This document shows, piece after piece, positions 1-7,975 of a stretch of 64,000 nucleotides of DNA. The DNA is taken from contig NZ_BOOB01000026.1 in NCBI RefSeq assembly GCF_016863015.1, forward strand, positions 1 to 64,000, written 5' to 3'. The stretch is from Microbispora amethystogenes (lineage in GTDB: Bacteria > Actinomycetota > Actinomycetes > Streptosporangiales > Streptosporangiaceae). The notes below the pieces were generated by a model, which did no database searches, had not been told where the DNA came from, and saw nothing but the letters and a program-made list of their open reading frames with translations. The translations under genes were made by a program, and so were the position numbers. Every line of letters starts with the position of its first letter. The first letter of the stretch is position 1.

Positions 1-93
1 CCCCGCCGGTACGGCGGCAGCCGTACCGGCCATGCCCGCGGGGGACGCGAGCAGGGCGGTCAGCAGGGTCAGCAGTGCGGCCTTGCGAATCAT
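1..93 (-). CDS. N-terminus of a secreted protein (truncated by window edge)
   Basis: Read on the minus strand, the last 31 codons before the window edge form an open frame starting ATG at 93. It begins MIRKAALLTLLTALLA and continues through SPAG and an Ala/Gly-rich stretch. This is a classic Sec signal peptide: a short basic n-region (Arg3, Lys4), a hydrophobic Leu/Ala core and small residues suited to signal peptidase cleavage. The mature part lies outside the window, so the function cannot be named. No strong Shine-Dalgarno sequence precedes it. The next gene ends 46 bases upstream on the same strand. Confidence 0.6.
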   Translation of the reverse strand, partial: MIRKAALLTLLTALLASPAGMAGTAAAVPAG

Positions 94-139
94 GTGCGGG
101 CCAGCGGTGAGGAACGGCGCACGCCCAGAATGCTATGGC

Positions 140-676
140 CTAAGCGGTCCGCATAGGACTCGCGAGGCTCGCCACGCCCCTCCGGGGGATCGTCCTGATG
201 TCCACGGCCTTGGCCGCGACCAGGTCGAACAGGTGGATCGCGCGCAGCCGCAACGCGGTGCGGCGCTCGCCCGTCGCGGTGTGGACGACCTCGTCGGGAT
301 CGAGGCGGTCCCGCAGCCGCTGGTCCACCAGCACGGTCAGCTCGTCGGGCAGCAGCAGCGGGCAGACCAGCCCGTCGGCGTAGTCGGTCGCCGAGTTCAC
401 CGTGAAGGACGAGGCGGGGCGTACCCTGGGGGTACGCAGCAGGGAGGCCACCGCCGCGGGCGCGGGAGAGCGGCCGACCGTGCTCACCACGGCCACCGCC
501 TGGGTGCCCGCCCGCGCGGTCACCTCGAACAGCGACACGCACAGGCAGGTCTCGGGGGCCACCCCCAGGACCTCGGGCAGCTCGTCGGCGCAAGTCAACG
601 GACGCGGAAGACGTACGATCTCATGGTGGATCTGGTGGGCGAGGAGCCAGCGGTGAATCGCGAGAGCGTCTTTCAT
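140..676 (-). CDS. YbaK/EbsC-like aminoacyl-tRNA deacylase family protein
   Basis: A 178-residue protein resembling the YbaK/ProX group, which hydrolyses mischarged aminoacyl-tRNAs in trans. Family-like features are the start MKDALAIHRWLLAHQIHHEI, the segment around residues 30-50 (ADELPEVLGVAPETC) and the later run DYADGLVCPLLLPDELTVLVDQ. The start was chosen because AAGGAG lies nine bases upstream of ATG 676; the longer frame reaching 832 has no such site. The assignment rests on overall pattern, and I cannot confirm the catalytic lysine, so substrate specificity is open. It is divergent from the CCA-adding enzyme, another tRNA gene, with a 143-base gap that should hold both promoters. Confidence 0.6.
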   Translation of the reverse strand: MKDALAIHRWLLAHQIHHEIVRLPRPLTCADELPEVLGVAPETCLCVSLFEVTARAGTQAVAVVSTVGRSPAPAAVASLLRTPRVRPASSFTVNSATDYADGLVCPLLLPDELTVLVDQRLRDRLDPDEVVHTATGERRTALRLRAIHLFDLVAAKAVDIRTIPRRGVASLASPMRTA

Positions 677-819
677 CTCTTGTGCTCCTTGCGTCGTCCA
701 GCGCCCCCGAACCGTCCGTGGCCTGGTGATCGCTAGGCGTGTCTCCCCCTGGGTGACACTCCGGCACCTGGGCCATCGGGGGAGAGTCTCTGTTCCGTGA
801 CCGAAGGACCTACCCAGCC

Positions 820-2256
820 TTGTCCGTTTCAAATCTGAGCGACAGCCAGCAGCACGCCGTGAACGAACTGTTCCGCCGGATCGCCCCGGTCGCCGACGAG
901 CTCGGCGAGCTGTTCGCGGCCCGGGGACACGAGCTGGCCCTGGTCGGCGGATCCGTCCGCGACGTCTTCCTGGGCCGCGTGGGCAAGGACATCGACCTGA
1001 CGACGGACGCCAGGCCCGACCGGGTGCTGGAGATCGTCAAGGACTGGGCCGACGCCGTCTGGACGATCGGGATCGAGTTCGGCACGGTCGGCGTCCGCAA
1101 GGGCGGCTGGCTCCTGGAGATCACCACCTACCGCAGCGAGTCGTACGACCCGGCCTCCCGCAAGCCGGACGTGATGTACGGCGATTCGCTCGACGGCGAC
1201 CTCGCCCGCCGCGACTTCGCGGTCAACGCGATGGCGGTCCGCCTGCCCGGCCACGAGTTCGTCGACCCGTACGGCGGGCTGCCCGACCTCGCCGCCAAGG
1301 TGCTGCGCACGCCCGGCGCCCCGGAGCAGTCGTTCGACGACGACCCGCTGCGGATGCTGCGCGCCGCGCGCTTCGCCGCGCAGCTCGGGTTCGCGGTCGC
1401 CCCCGAGGTGGTCGAGGCCATGACCGCGATGGCCGGCCGCATCGAGATCGTCTCGGCCGAGCGCATCCGCGACGAACTCGACAAGCTGGTCTGCGGCACG
1501 CACCCGAGGGCCGGCCTCACGCTGCTCGTGGACACCGGGCTCGCCGCGCACGTGCTGCCCGAGCTGCCGAAGCTGCGGCTGGAGATCGACGAGCACCACC
1601 GGCACAAGGACGTCTACGAGCACACGCTGATCGTGCTGGAGCAGGCGATCGGGCTGGAGACGGCCGGGCCGGACCGCGTGCTGCGGTGGGCCGCCCTGCT
1701 GCACGACATCGGCAAGCCGAAGACCCGCCGCAACGAGCCGGGGGGCCGGGTGTCGTTCCACCACCACGAGGTGGTCGGGGCGCAGATGGCCAAGAAGCGG
1801 CTGACCGAGCTCAGGTTCCCCAAGGACGTGGTGGCCGACGTGTCCAAGCTCGTGGAGCTGCACCTGCGTTTCCACGGGTACGGCACGGGAGAGTGGACCG
1901 ACAGCGCCGTGCGCCGCTACGTCCGCGACGCCGGGCACCTGCTGTCCGGCCTGCACAAGCTGACCAGGGCCGACTGCACCACCCGCAACAGGCGCAAGGC
2001 GCAGGCCCTGTCGCGCACCTACGACCAGCTGGAGGTGCGCATCGCCCGGCTGGCCGAGGAGGAGGAGCTCGCCAAGATCCGGCCCGAGCTGGACGGCAAC
2101 GAGATCCAGGAGATCCTCGGCGTGCCGCCCGGCCCGGTCGTCGGCCGGGCGTACAAGCACCTGCTGGAGATCCGCATGGACCACGGCCTGATCGGCAAGG
2201 AGGCGGCCGGGGAGGCCCTGCGCACCTGGGCCCGCGAGAACGGTCTCCTGTCCTGA
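820..2256 (+). CDS. cca: CCA tRNA nucleotidyltransferase with HD domain
   Basis: A 478-residue class II tRNA nucleotidyltransferase, which adds or repairs the 3' CCA end of tRNAs. The polymerase head shows GGSVRD at residues 43-48 and the metal-binding pair Asp57/Asp59 in DIDLTT, followed by the usual ERIRDEL segment. An HD domain follows, with LLHDIGKPKT at about 293-302 (His295, Asp296), as in many actinobacterial members. Length fits the family. The start is TTG at 820, with GAAGGA 11 bases upstream; no better ATG or GTG precedes the conserved N-terminus. The tRNA-Ser(GGA) gene in this window lacks an encoded CCA end and would need this enzyme. Confidence 0.93.
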   Translation: MSVSNLSDSQQHAVNELFRRIAPVADELGELFAARGHELALVGGSVRDVFLGRVGKDIDLTTDARPDRVLEIVKDWADAVWTIGIEFGTVGVRKGGWLLEITTYRSESYDPASRKPDVMYGDSLDGDLARRDFAVNAMAVRLPGHEFVDPYGGLPDLAAKVLRTPGAPEQSFDDDPLRMLRAARFAAQLGFAVAPEVVEAMTAMAGRIEIVSAERIRDELDKLVCGTHPRAGLTLLVDTGLAAHVLPELPKLRLEIDEHHRHKDVYEHTLIVLEQAIGLETAGPDRVLRWAALLHDIGKPKTRRNEPGGRVSFHHHEVVGAQMAKKRLTELRFPKDVVADVSKLVELHLRFHGYGTGEWTDSAVRRYVRDAGHLLSGLHKLTRADCTTRNRRKAQALSRTYDQLEVRIARLAEEEELAKIRPELDGNEIQEILGVPPGPVVGRAYKHLLEIRMDHGLIGKEAAGEALRTWARENGLLS

Positions 2257-2275
2257 GCTCGGTTCACCGCGGCGT

Positions 2276-3520
2276 TCAGCTTGTGGCGGCGGCGACCATG
2301 GCGCGGGTGATCGCGGCGATGTCGCCGGGCTCGCAGGCGTACGGCGGCATCGTGTAGATCAGCCGGCCGAACGGCCGGAGCCACACGCCGTGCCGCAGCA
2401 CGACGTCCTGGACGCGCGGCACGTCGACGGGATCGCGCATCTCGATCACCCCGATCGCGCCGAGGACCCGCACGTCCCGTACGCCGGGGTGGCCGGCGGC
2501 CGGGGCGAGGCCGTCGAGGAGCCCGGCCTCGATCCGCTTGACCTCCTCCCGCCAGGGACGCTCGGCGAGCAGGTCGAGTGAGGCGCCCGCGACCGCGGCG
2601 GCGAGCGGGTTGCCCATGAAGGTCGGCCCGTGCATCAGCACGCCGACCGCGTCGGCCACCCGCGCCGTGCACAGGGTGGCCGCCAGGGTGAGGTATCCGC
2701 CGGTGAGCGCCTTGCCGAGGCACATGATGTCCGGCCGGATCCCGGCGTGGTCGCAGCCGAACAGCTCGCCGGTGCGGCCGAAACCCGTCGCGATCTCGTC
2801 GGCGACGAGCAGGACGCCGTGTTCGTCGGCCAGCTCACGCAGCCGCCGCAGATAGGCGGGATGGTAGAAGCGCATGCCACCGGCGCCCTGCACGACCGGC
2901 TCGACGATGATCGCCGCCAGCTCCGCCGCGTGCGCCGTGACCAGCGCCGACAGCTCCGCCAGGTACGCCTCGTCGGGCGGCGTGCCGTACCCGGCGGGCG
3001 GAAGCGGAGCGAAGACGTGCCGAGGGAGCACGCCGGAGAACAGGTGGTGCATGCCGTTCACCGGGTCGCACACCGCCATCGCGCCGAACGTGTCGCCGTG
3101 GTAGCCGCCCCTGACCGTGAACAGCCTGGTCCGCCCGGGTCCCGCGGCCTGCAGGGCCATCTTGATCGCCACCTCGACCGCCACCGAGCCGGAGTCGGCC
3201 AGGAACACCCGGTCCAGCCCGGTCAGCTCCGCCAGCCGCTTCGCGAGCCGTACGGCGGGCTCGTGCGTGAGGCCGCCGAACATCACGTGCGCCATATCGT
3301 CGAGCTGGTCGCGGGCGGCCTGGTTCAGCCGGGGATGGTTGTACCCGTGGATCGCCGCCCACCAGGACGACATGCCGTCGACGACCTCCCGCCCGTCGCC
3401 GAGAGTGAGCCGCACGCCGTGAGCCCCCCGGACCACCTGCGCCGGCGCCCCCGGCGGCACCGCCGCGTACGGATGCCAGACATGCTCCCGATCCAGCCGC
3501 GAGATCTCCTCAGCCTCCAC
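2276..3520 (-). CDS. bioA: Adenosylmethionine-8-amino-7-oxononanoate aminotransferase
   Basis: BioA makes 7,8-diaminopelargonate in biotin synthesis, using S-adenosylmethionine as amino donor. The protein is 414 residues, normal for the family. It has the N-terminal HVWHPY and [16 protein letters not shown] motifs, the [17 protein letters not shown] cofactor-binding region, [13 protein letters not shown] and the PLP lysine Lys270 in [11 protein letters not shown] chose GTG 3520 over the frame start at 3571: TAGGGT lies seven bases upstream, which suits a leaderless message, and the family motif begins soon after. No other bio genes are in the window. It ends 19 bases from the converging cca gene. 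Confidence 0.93.
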   Translation of the reverse strand: MEAEEISRLDREHVWHPYAAVPPGAPAQVVRGAHGVRLTLGDGREVVDGMSSWWAAIHGYNHPRLNQAARDQLDDMAHVMFGGLTHEPAVRLAKRLAELTGLDRVFLADSGSVAVEVAIKMALQAAGPGRTRLFTVRGGYHGDTFGAMAVCDPVNGMHHLFSGVLPRHVFAPLPPAGYGTPPDEAYLAELSALVTAHAAELAAIIVEPVVQGAGGMRFYHPAYLRRLRELADEHGVLLVADEIATGFGRTGELFGCDHAGIRPDIMCLGKALTGGYLTLAATLCTARVADAVGVLMHGPTFMGNPLAAAVAGASLDLLAERPWREEVKRIEAGLLDGLAPAAGHPGVRDVRVLGAIGVIEMRDPVDVPRVQDVVLRHGVWLRPFGRLIYTMPPYACEPGDIAAITRAMVAAATS

Positions 3521-3567
3521 GCCCCGGACCCTACGCGACCACCGACGCCGCGGGCCGGTTGCGGGTG

Positions 3568-4866
3568 TCAATCGGAGGCGGCGACGGGGTGGCGGGGGGT
3601 GGAGGAGGGGAGGACCACGCGGTAGACCACCGCGCCGAGCACGTAGCCGGCGGCGATCACGCCGAGCGCCGGGTAGGACCTGCCGTCATGGGGCAGCAGA
3701 GCCGCCGCCAGCACCGCGCCGAGCACCGTCATGCCGTTGAACAGCATGTCGTACACCGAGAAGGCGCGGCCGAGGTAGGCGTCCTCGACGTCGCGCTGCA
3801 CGACGGTGTCCGCGCAGATCTTCACGCTCTGTCCCGCGATGCCGATCACGAACCCGGCGCCGAGGAACCCCCACTCGCGGAACGTCACGCACAGCGCGAA
3901 CTCCAGGATTCCGCAGGTGACCAGCATGGCCGGGACCCAGGTCTCGATGCGGACGCGTTCGGTGGCCCACGGGGTGACCAGCACCGCGGCGAAGCTCCCG
4001 GCGCCGACGGCGCCCAGCACGAGCGCGATGCCCTTCAGCGCGTCGTCGGGGTCGGTGGTGAACGAGTAGCGGTAGATGAGGACCACCGCCGCCGTCGAGA
4101 TGCCGAACATGAGACGGTGGGCGGCCATGCCGGTCAGGGCGGCCGCCGCCGGCCGGCGGTGCGCGACGTGCCGCGCGCCGTCCACCAGCCCGGTCAGCAC
4201 GTGCCGTACGGCCTCGCGGGCCTGCGGGCGGTCCGGGTCGTACGCGGGGCCGAGCAGGGAGCGCTCCATCGTCCGGGCGATCAGCGCGCTCAGCCCGAAG
4301 ACGACGCCGGAACAGATCAGCAGCACCGCCACGCCCCGGTCGTCCGATCCGGCGACGGTGCGGAGCGCCATGGCCGTGCCCATCCCGACGAACGTCGCGA
4401 CCGTGCCGGAGGTGGGCGTCACCGCGTTGGCCATCATCAGCTGGTCGCCCGGCACGACGTGGGGCAGCGACGCGCCAAGGGCCGCCAGGAAGAAGCGGTT
4501 GACCGCGAGCACGCCGAGCGCCGCCACGTAGAAGACGACGTCGGAGGTGCCCGCCGCGACGAGGCAGGCGGCCAGCACCAGCAGCGTCCCGCGCACGATC
4601 GGCGCGATCACGAGGATCTGCCGCCGCGACCAGCGGTCGATGAACACCCCGACGAAGGGCCCGAGCACGCTGTACGGCAGGAGCAGCACGGCGAGGCCCG
4701 CCGCGATGTCGGCGGCGTTGGCCTGCCGTTCCGGGCTGAAGAAGGCGTACCCGCCGACGGCGAGCTGGAAGATCCCGTCCGAGAACTGCGAGACGAGCCT
4801 TGTGGCGAAGAGCCGCCGGAAGTTGCGACCCCGCAGGACCACCCGCAGATCGGACACGTAGGACAC
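3568..4866 (-). CDS. MFS transporter, EntS-like exporter family
   Basis: A 432-residue major facilitator superfamily protein with about 12 hydrophobic segments. It starts [28 protein letters not shown], a pattern common to the EntS/DHA3-type exporters, and has the loop signature [11 protein letters not shown] after TM2. The C-terminal half repeats the membrane pattern and ends in a short cytoplasmic tail. The substrate cannot be inferred. The GTG start at 4866 has no Shine-Dalgarno sequence, but TAGGCT lies six bases upstream, consistent with a leaderless message. It ends 47 bases before bioA on the same strand and may be co-transcribed, although bioA seems to have its own -10 element. Confidence 0.8.
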   Translation of the reverse strand: MSYVSDLRVVLRGRNFRRLFATRLVSQFSDGIFQLAVGGYAFFSPERQANAADIAAGLAVLLLPYSVLGPFVGVFIDRWSRRQILVIAPIVRGTLLVLAACLVAAGTSDVVFYVAALGVLAVNRFFLAALGASLPHVVPGDQLMMANAVTPTSGTVATFVGMGTAMALRTVAGSDDRGVAVLLICSGVVFGLSALIARTMERSLLGPAYDPDRPQAREAVRHVLTGLVDGARHVAHRRPAAAALTGMAAHRLMFGISTAAVVLIYRYSFTTDPDDALKGIALVLGAVGAGSFAAVLVTPWATERVRIETWVPAMLVTCGILEFALCVTFREWGFLGAGFVIGIAGQSVKICADTVVQRDVEDAYLGRAFSVYDMLFNGMTVLGAVLAAALLPHDGRSYPALGVIAAGYVLGAVVYRVVLPSSTPRHPVAASD

Positions 4867-4967
4867 GGCGACAGCCTACGCGGACGATCTCCGAGAGGCA
4901 TCAGGATCAACCCCGATAAAACCCCCTGCCACTGACCGGCGACAGCCTGACACCGTACTCTCTGACG

Positions 4968-5558
4968 GTGACCTCACCGGAACATGTCGTGCTTGTCGAC
5001 GTCGAGGGCAACCCGATCGGCACCGCTCCCAAGTCCACCGTCCACGGCGCGGACACTCCGCTGCACCTGGCGTTCTCCAGTTATGTCTTCGACCGGCAGG
5101 GCCGGGTGCTGCTGTCGCGGCGGGCGGGCCACAAGCTGACCTGGCCCGACGCGTGGACCAACAGCTGCTGTGGCCACCCGCTGCCCGGGGAGCCGCTGTC
5201 GTCGGCGGTGGTCCGCCGCCTGGAGTTCGAGCTGGGGCTGGTCGTCGAGTCCGTCGACCTGATCCTGCCGCGCTTCGCCTACCGCGCGGTCATGGACAAC
5301 GGGATGGTCGAGCACGAGCTGTGCCCGGTCTACCGGGCGGTGGTGACGGGAGAGGCCGTGCCCAACGCCGAGGAGGTCGGCGAGGTCCGCTGGGAGCCCT
5401 GGGCGAGCTTCGCGGCCGGTGTGCTGAGCGGAGAGCTGGACATCTCGCCCTGGGCCCGGGAGCAGGTGCCGCAGCTCGTCGCGCTCGGGCCGGACCCGCT
5501 GGCCTGGCCGGTGGCCGACCCGGCCGCCCTGCCGCCGGCCGCGCTCCCCGTTTCCTGA
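4968..5558 (+). CDS. idi: Isopentenyl-diphosphate delta-isomerase, type I
   Basis: A 196-residue type I isomerase interconverting IPP and DMAPP for isoprenoids. The Nudix-like fold shows the catalytic Cys67 in TNSCCGHP, the metal-binding histidines around it, and the catalytic Glu pair Glu115/Glu117 in VEHELCPVY. The length is normal. The GTG start at 4968 has TACTCT six bases upstream (4956-4961) and a CTGACC -35-like element at 4932-4937, so the message is probably leaderless. It is divergent from the MFS gene and converges on ino1, with a strong hairpin between them. Confidence 0.95.
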   Translation: MTSPEHVVLVDVEGNPIGTAPKSTVHGADTPLHLAFSSYVFDRQGRVLLSRRAGHKLTWPDAWTNSCCGHPLPGEPLSSAVVRRLEFELGLVVESVDLILPRFAYRAVMDNGMVEHELCPVYRAVVTGEAVPNAEEVGEVRWEPWASFAAGVLSGELDISPWAREQVPQLVALGPDPLAWPVADPAALPPAALPVS

Positions 5559-5600
5559 GTCACGGTCGCCTGAGCCAAGGAACGTGCCCTGGGAAGACCA

Positions 5601-5630
5601 CCGCCCCGGTCCGACACGGAACCGGGGCGG
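5601..5630. terminator. Bidirectional terminator-like hairpin between idi and ino1
   Basis: CCGCCCCGGT and ACCGGGGCGG form a perfect ten-base-pair stem around a short loop, midway between two converging genes. There is no clear T-run, as is common for actinobacterial terminators. Confidence 0.7.
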
Positions 5631-5650
5631 GACACGGGGAGAAGAGCCCG

Positions 5651-6730
5651 TCAGCGCTCGTTCTCGCCCCGGATGAACTTCTCGACGGCCTCGCGGGCGG
5701 CGTCGTCGGAGTACTGCTCCGGCGGCGACTTCATGAAGTACGACGAGGGCGACAGCAGCGGGCCGCCGATGCCCCGGTCCAGGGCGATCTTGGCCGCGCG
5801 GACCGCGTCGATGATGATGCCGGCCGAGTTGGGCGAGTCCCAGACCTCGAGCTTGTACTCCAGGTTCAGCGGGGTGTCGCCGAACGACCTGCCCTCCAGG
5901 CGGACGTAGGCCCACTTGCGGTCGTCCAGCCACGGCACGTGGTCCGACGGGCCGATGTGGACGTCGGCCTTCCCCATCTCGTGCGGGATCTGCGAGGTGA
6001 CCGACTGTGTCTTGGAGATCTTCTTGGACTGGAGGCGGCTGCGCTCCAGCATGTTCATGAAGTCCATGTTCCCGCCGAAGTTGAGCTGGTAGGTGCGCAG
6101 CAGCTCCACTCCGCGGTCCTCGAACAGCTTGGCCAGCACGCGGTGCGTGATCGTGGCGCCGACCTGCGACTTGATGTCGTCGCCCACGATCGGCACGCCG
6201 GCCTCGGTGAACTTCGCGGCCCACTCGGGGTCGGAGGCGATGAAGACCGGCAGCGCGTTGACGAAGGCGACCTTGGCGTCGATCGCGCACTGCGCGTAGA
6301 AGCGGTCGGCCTCCTCCGAGCCCACCGGCAGGTAGGAGACGAGCACGTCCACCCGGGCGTCCTTGAGCGCCTGGACGACGTCCACCGGCTGCTCGTCGGA
6401 CTCCTCGATGATCTCGCGGTAGTACTCGCCCAGCCCGTCGAAGGTGGGACCACGCTGCACGGTGACGCCGAGCGGCGGCACGTCACAGATCTTGATCGTG
6501 TTGTTCTCGGAGGCGACGATGGCCTCCGACAGGTCGCGACCGACCTTCTTGGCGTCCACGTCGAAGGCGGCGACGAACTCCACGTCACCGACGTGGTAGT
6601 CACCGAACCGCACGTGCATGAGGCCCGGCACACGGCTGCCCGGATCCGCGTCCCTGTAGTAGTGGACGCCCTGCACCAGCGATGAGGCGCAGTTGCCCAC
6701 ACCGACGATGGCTACGCGCACCGAACCCAT
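5651..6730 (-). CDS. ino1: Inositol-3-phosphate synthase
   Basis: A 359-residue myo-inositol-1-phosphate synthase of the actinobacterial type. It converts glucose-6-phosphate to inositol-3-phosphate, the precursor of phosphatidylinositol and mycothiol. The NAD-binding motif [13 protein letters not shown] is at residues 6-18. Other family blocks are [17 protein letters not shown], the [11 protein letters not shown] segment and the [11 protein letters not shown] block. It lies 13 bases downstream of the PadR gene, so the two form an operon. Expression probably follows PadR control through the palindrome at 7407-7427. Confidence 0.95.
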   Translation of the reverse strand: MGSVRVAIVGVGNCASSLVQGVHYYRDADPGSRVPGLMHVRFGDYHVGDVEFVAAFDVDAKKVGRDLSEAIVASENNTIKICDVPPLGVTVQRGPTFDGLGEYYREIIEESDEQPVDVVQALKDARVDVLVSYLPVGSEEADRFYAQCAIDAKVAFVNALPVFIASDPEWAAKFTEAGVPIVGDDIKSQVGATITHRVLAKLFEDRGVELLRTYQLNFGGNMDFMNMLERSRLQSKKISKTQSVTSQIPHEMGKADVHIGPSDHVPWLDDRKWAYVRLEGRSFGDTPLNLEYKLEVWDSPNSAGIIIDAVRAAKIALDRGIGGPLLSPSSYFMKSPPEQYSDDAAREAVEKFIRGENER

Positions 6731-6743
6731 AGCACTCGCTCCT

Positions 6744-7382
6744 TTACCTATCTGCCTCGGGCGTGTCCGCCCTCTGGGTCTCTTCCTGTACGGCCTGCGC
6801 GGGACCCCGGGGGTGATCCCCCTCGCCGGGAGCCGACCGGCTCCGCCGTTCCGAGTCGATCAGCTCGTTCAGCCAGCGAACCTCGCGCTCGACCGACTCC
6901 AGCCCGTGGCGCTGGAGCTCCAGCGTGTAGCTGTCCAGTCGCTCTCTCGTGCGGGACAGAGCCTCGCGGACGCGGTCGAGGCGTTCTTCCAGGCGGCTGC
7001 GGCGGCCCTCAAGGATGCGCAGCCGCACCTCGGCTTCCGTGTGGCGGAAGAAGGCGAAGCGGATGCCGAAGCTCTCGTCCTCCCAGGAGGACGGGCCCGA
7101 CTGGTTGAGCAGCTCCTGCAAGCGCTCCTTACCCTCCGCCGTCAGCCGGTAGACGATCTTCGACCGGCGGCCGAGGACCGTGTCCTGCGGGGGCTCCTCC
7201 TCGACGATGAACCCGTCGTTGAGCAGGCCCCTGAGGCAGGGATACAGCGAGCCATAGGAGAACGCACGGAACATGCCGAGCAGCGTGTTGAGCCGTTTGC
7301 GCAGCTCGTAACCGTGCAGGGGTGTTTCGTGCAGCGACCCCAGGACGGCGAGCTCCAGCACACCTCCACGAGAGCCCGTCAC
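6744..7382 (-). CDS. PadR-family transcriptional regulator, partner of ino1
   Basis: A 212-residue PadR-type repressor with an N-terminal winged helix ([23 protein letters not shown], then [18 protein letters not shown]) and a C-terminal helical dimerisation region, strongly charged and probably coiled coil between about 120 and 175. I prefer the GTG at 7382 because AGGGGG lies eight bases upstream; the frame itself opens at a GTG three codons earlier. It heads an operon with ino1. Its operator is probably the perfect 21-base palindrome only 25 bases upstream, implying autoregulation. The ligand is unknown. PadR beside ino1 is a recurring actinobacterial arrangement. Confidence 0.88.
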   Translation of the reverse strand: MTGSRGGVLELAVLGSLHETPLHGYELRKRLNTLLGMFRAFSYGSLYPCLRGLLNDGFIVEEEPPQDTVLGRRSKIVYRLTAEGKERLQELLNQSGPSSWEDESFGIRFAFFRHTEAEVRLRILEGRRSRLEERLDRVREALSRTRERLDSYTLELQRHGLESVEREVRWLNELIDSERRSRSAPGEGDHPRGPAQAVQEETQRADTPEADR

Positions 7383-7406
7383 TGGAACCACCCCCTGTGT
7401 CCGACC

Positions 7407-7427
7407 GATGTATCGACTCGATACATC
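7407..7427. promoter_or_regulatory. Perfect palindromic operator upstream of padR-ino1
   Basis: The arms GATGTATCGA and TCGATACATC are exact reverse complements around a single C. PadR proteins commonly bind ATGT/ACAT-type inverted repeats, and this one lies 25-45 bases upstream of the padR start. Confidence 0.8.
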
Positions 7428-7975
7428 AGCAGGATACGTCGGGGTGTCATATATGGCAACGGGTCAACAGTTGGGCAAGATTTGGCAAAGGGCCGTAATC
7501 TGGCCACATGTGCTCACAGCGATCGGTCGAGGCCCGTGGCTTCGCCAGGCGGGCGGCCGTACGGTCCGTCCGTGCCGATCGCACGCGGGCGCGGGACTTC
7601 TGGGACGCCCGCCCTCCACTCCCACATGCGGCCCGGCCTCACGCTGAGCCCATGCCTCGCATCTGCCCCACGCGCGGGCGAAGGAACGTGACCAACGTCA
7701 CACCTGTGTACGGGGCCGAACGGGGACGAGCGGCGGGACGGGCCAGGGGGAGGGCGGAGCGCGCCGCGACGGCCCGGGAATACGGCGAATCCCGGGTCTG
7801 CGTGGGGGAGGTCTGCCAAGGTTGTACCTGGAACCACCTGGCGGTGTCGTTCGTCCACGGAACAGCCGATCCCCCGGGCCCTTCCCTGTAGGGCGACCTC
7901 CACCTTTCCAGGAGGAACGCTCCCGGCCTGCCGGCCGACGTCGATCAGTTTCCCGAGAACATCTGACGAGGACGT
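7428..7975. other. Long intergenic region upstream of the penicillin-binding protein
   Basis: This 548-base stretch separates the padR operator from the PBP start. I see no convincing gene: frames here have no ribosome-binding site and no recognisable domain. It contains a Crp-like palindrome at 7688-7701. GAGGA lies just before the PBP GTG at 7976. It may hold a long untranslated leader. Confidence 0.5.
7688..7701. promoter_or_regulatory. Crp-like operator candidate
   Basis: GTGACCAACGTCAC fits both the enterobacterial GTGA-N6-TCAC pattern and the GTG-N6-GNCAC motif described for Streptomyces Crp. It is about 275 bases upstream of the PBP gene. A match of this length can occur by chance. 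Confidence 0.4.

Noticed and set aside
829..2184. Long minus-strand frame over the CCA-adding enzyme gene
   Set aside because: It mirrors the codon pattern of the real gene, has no domain and no start signal.
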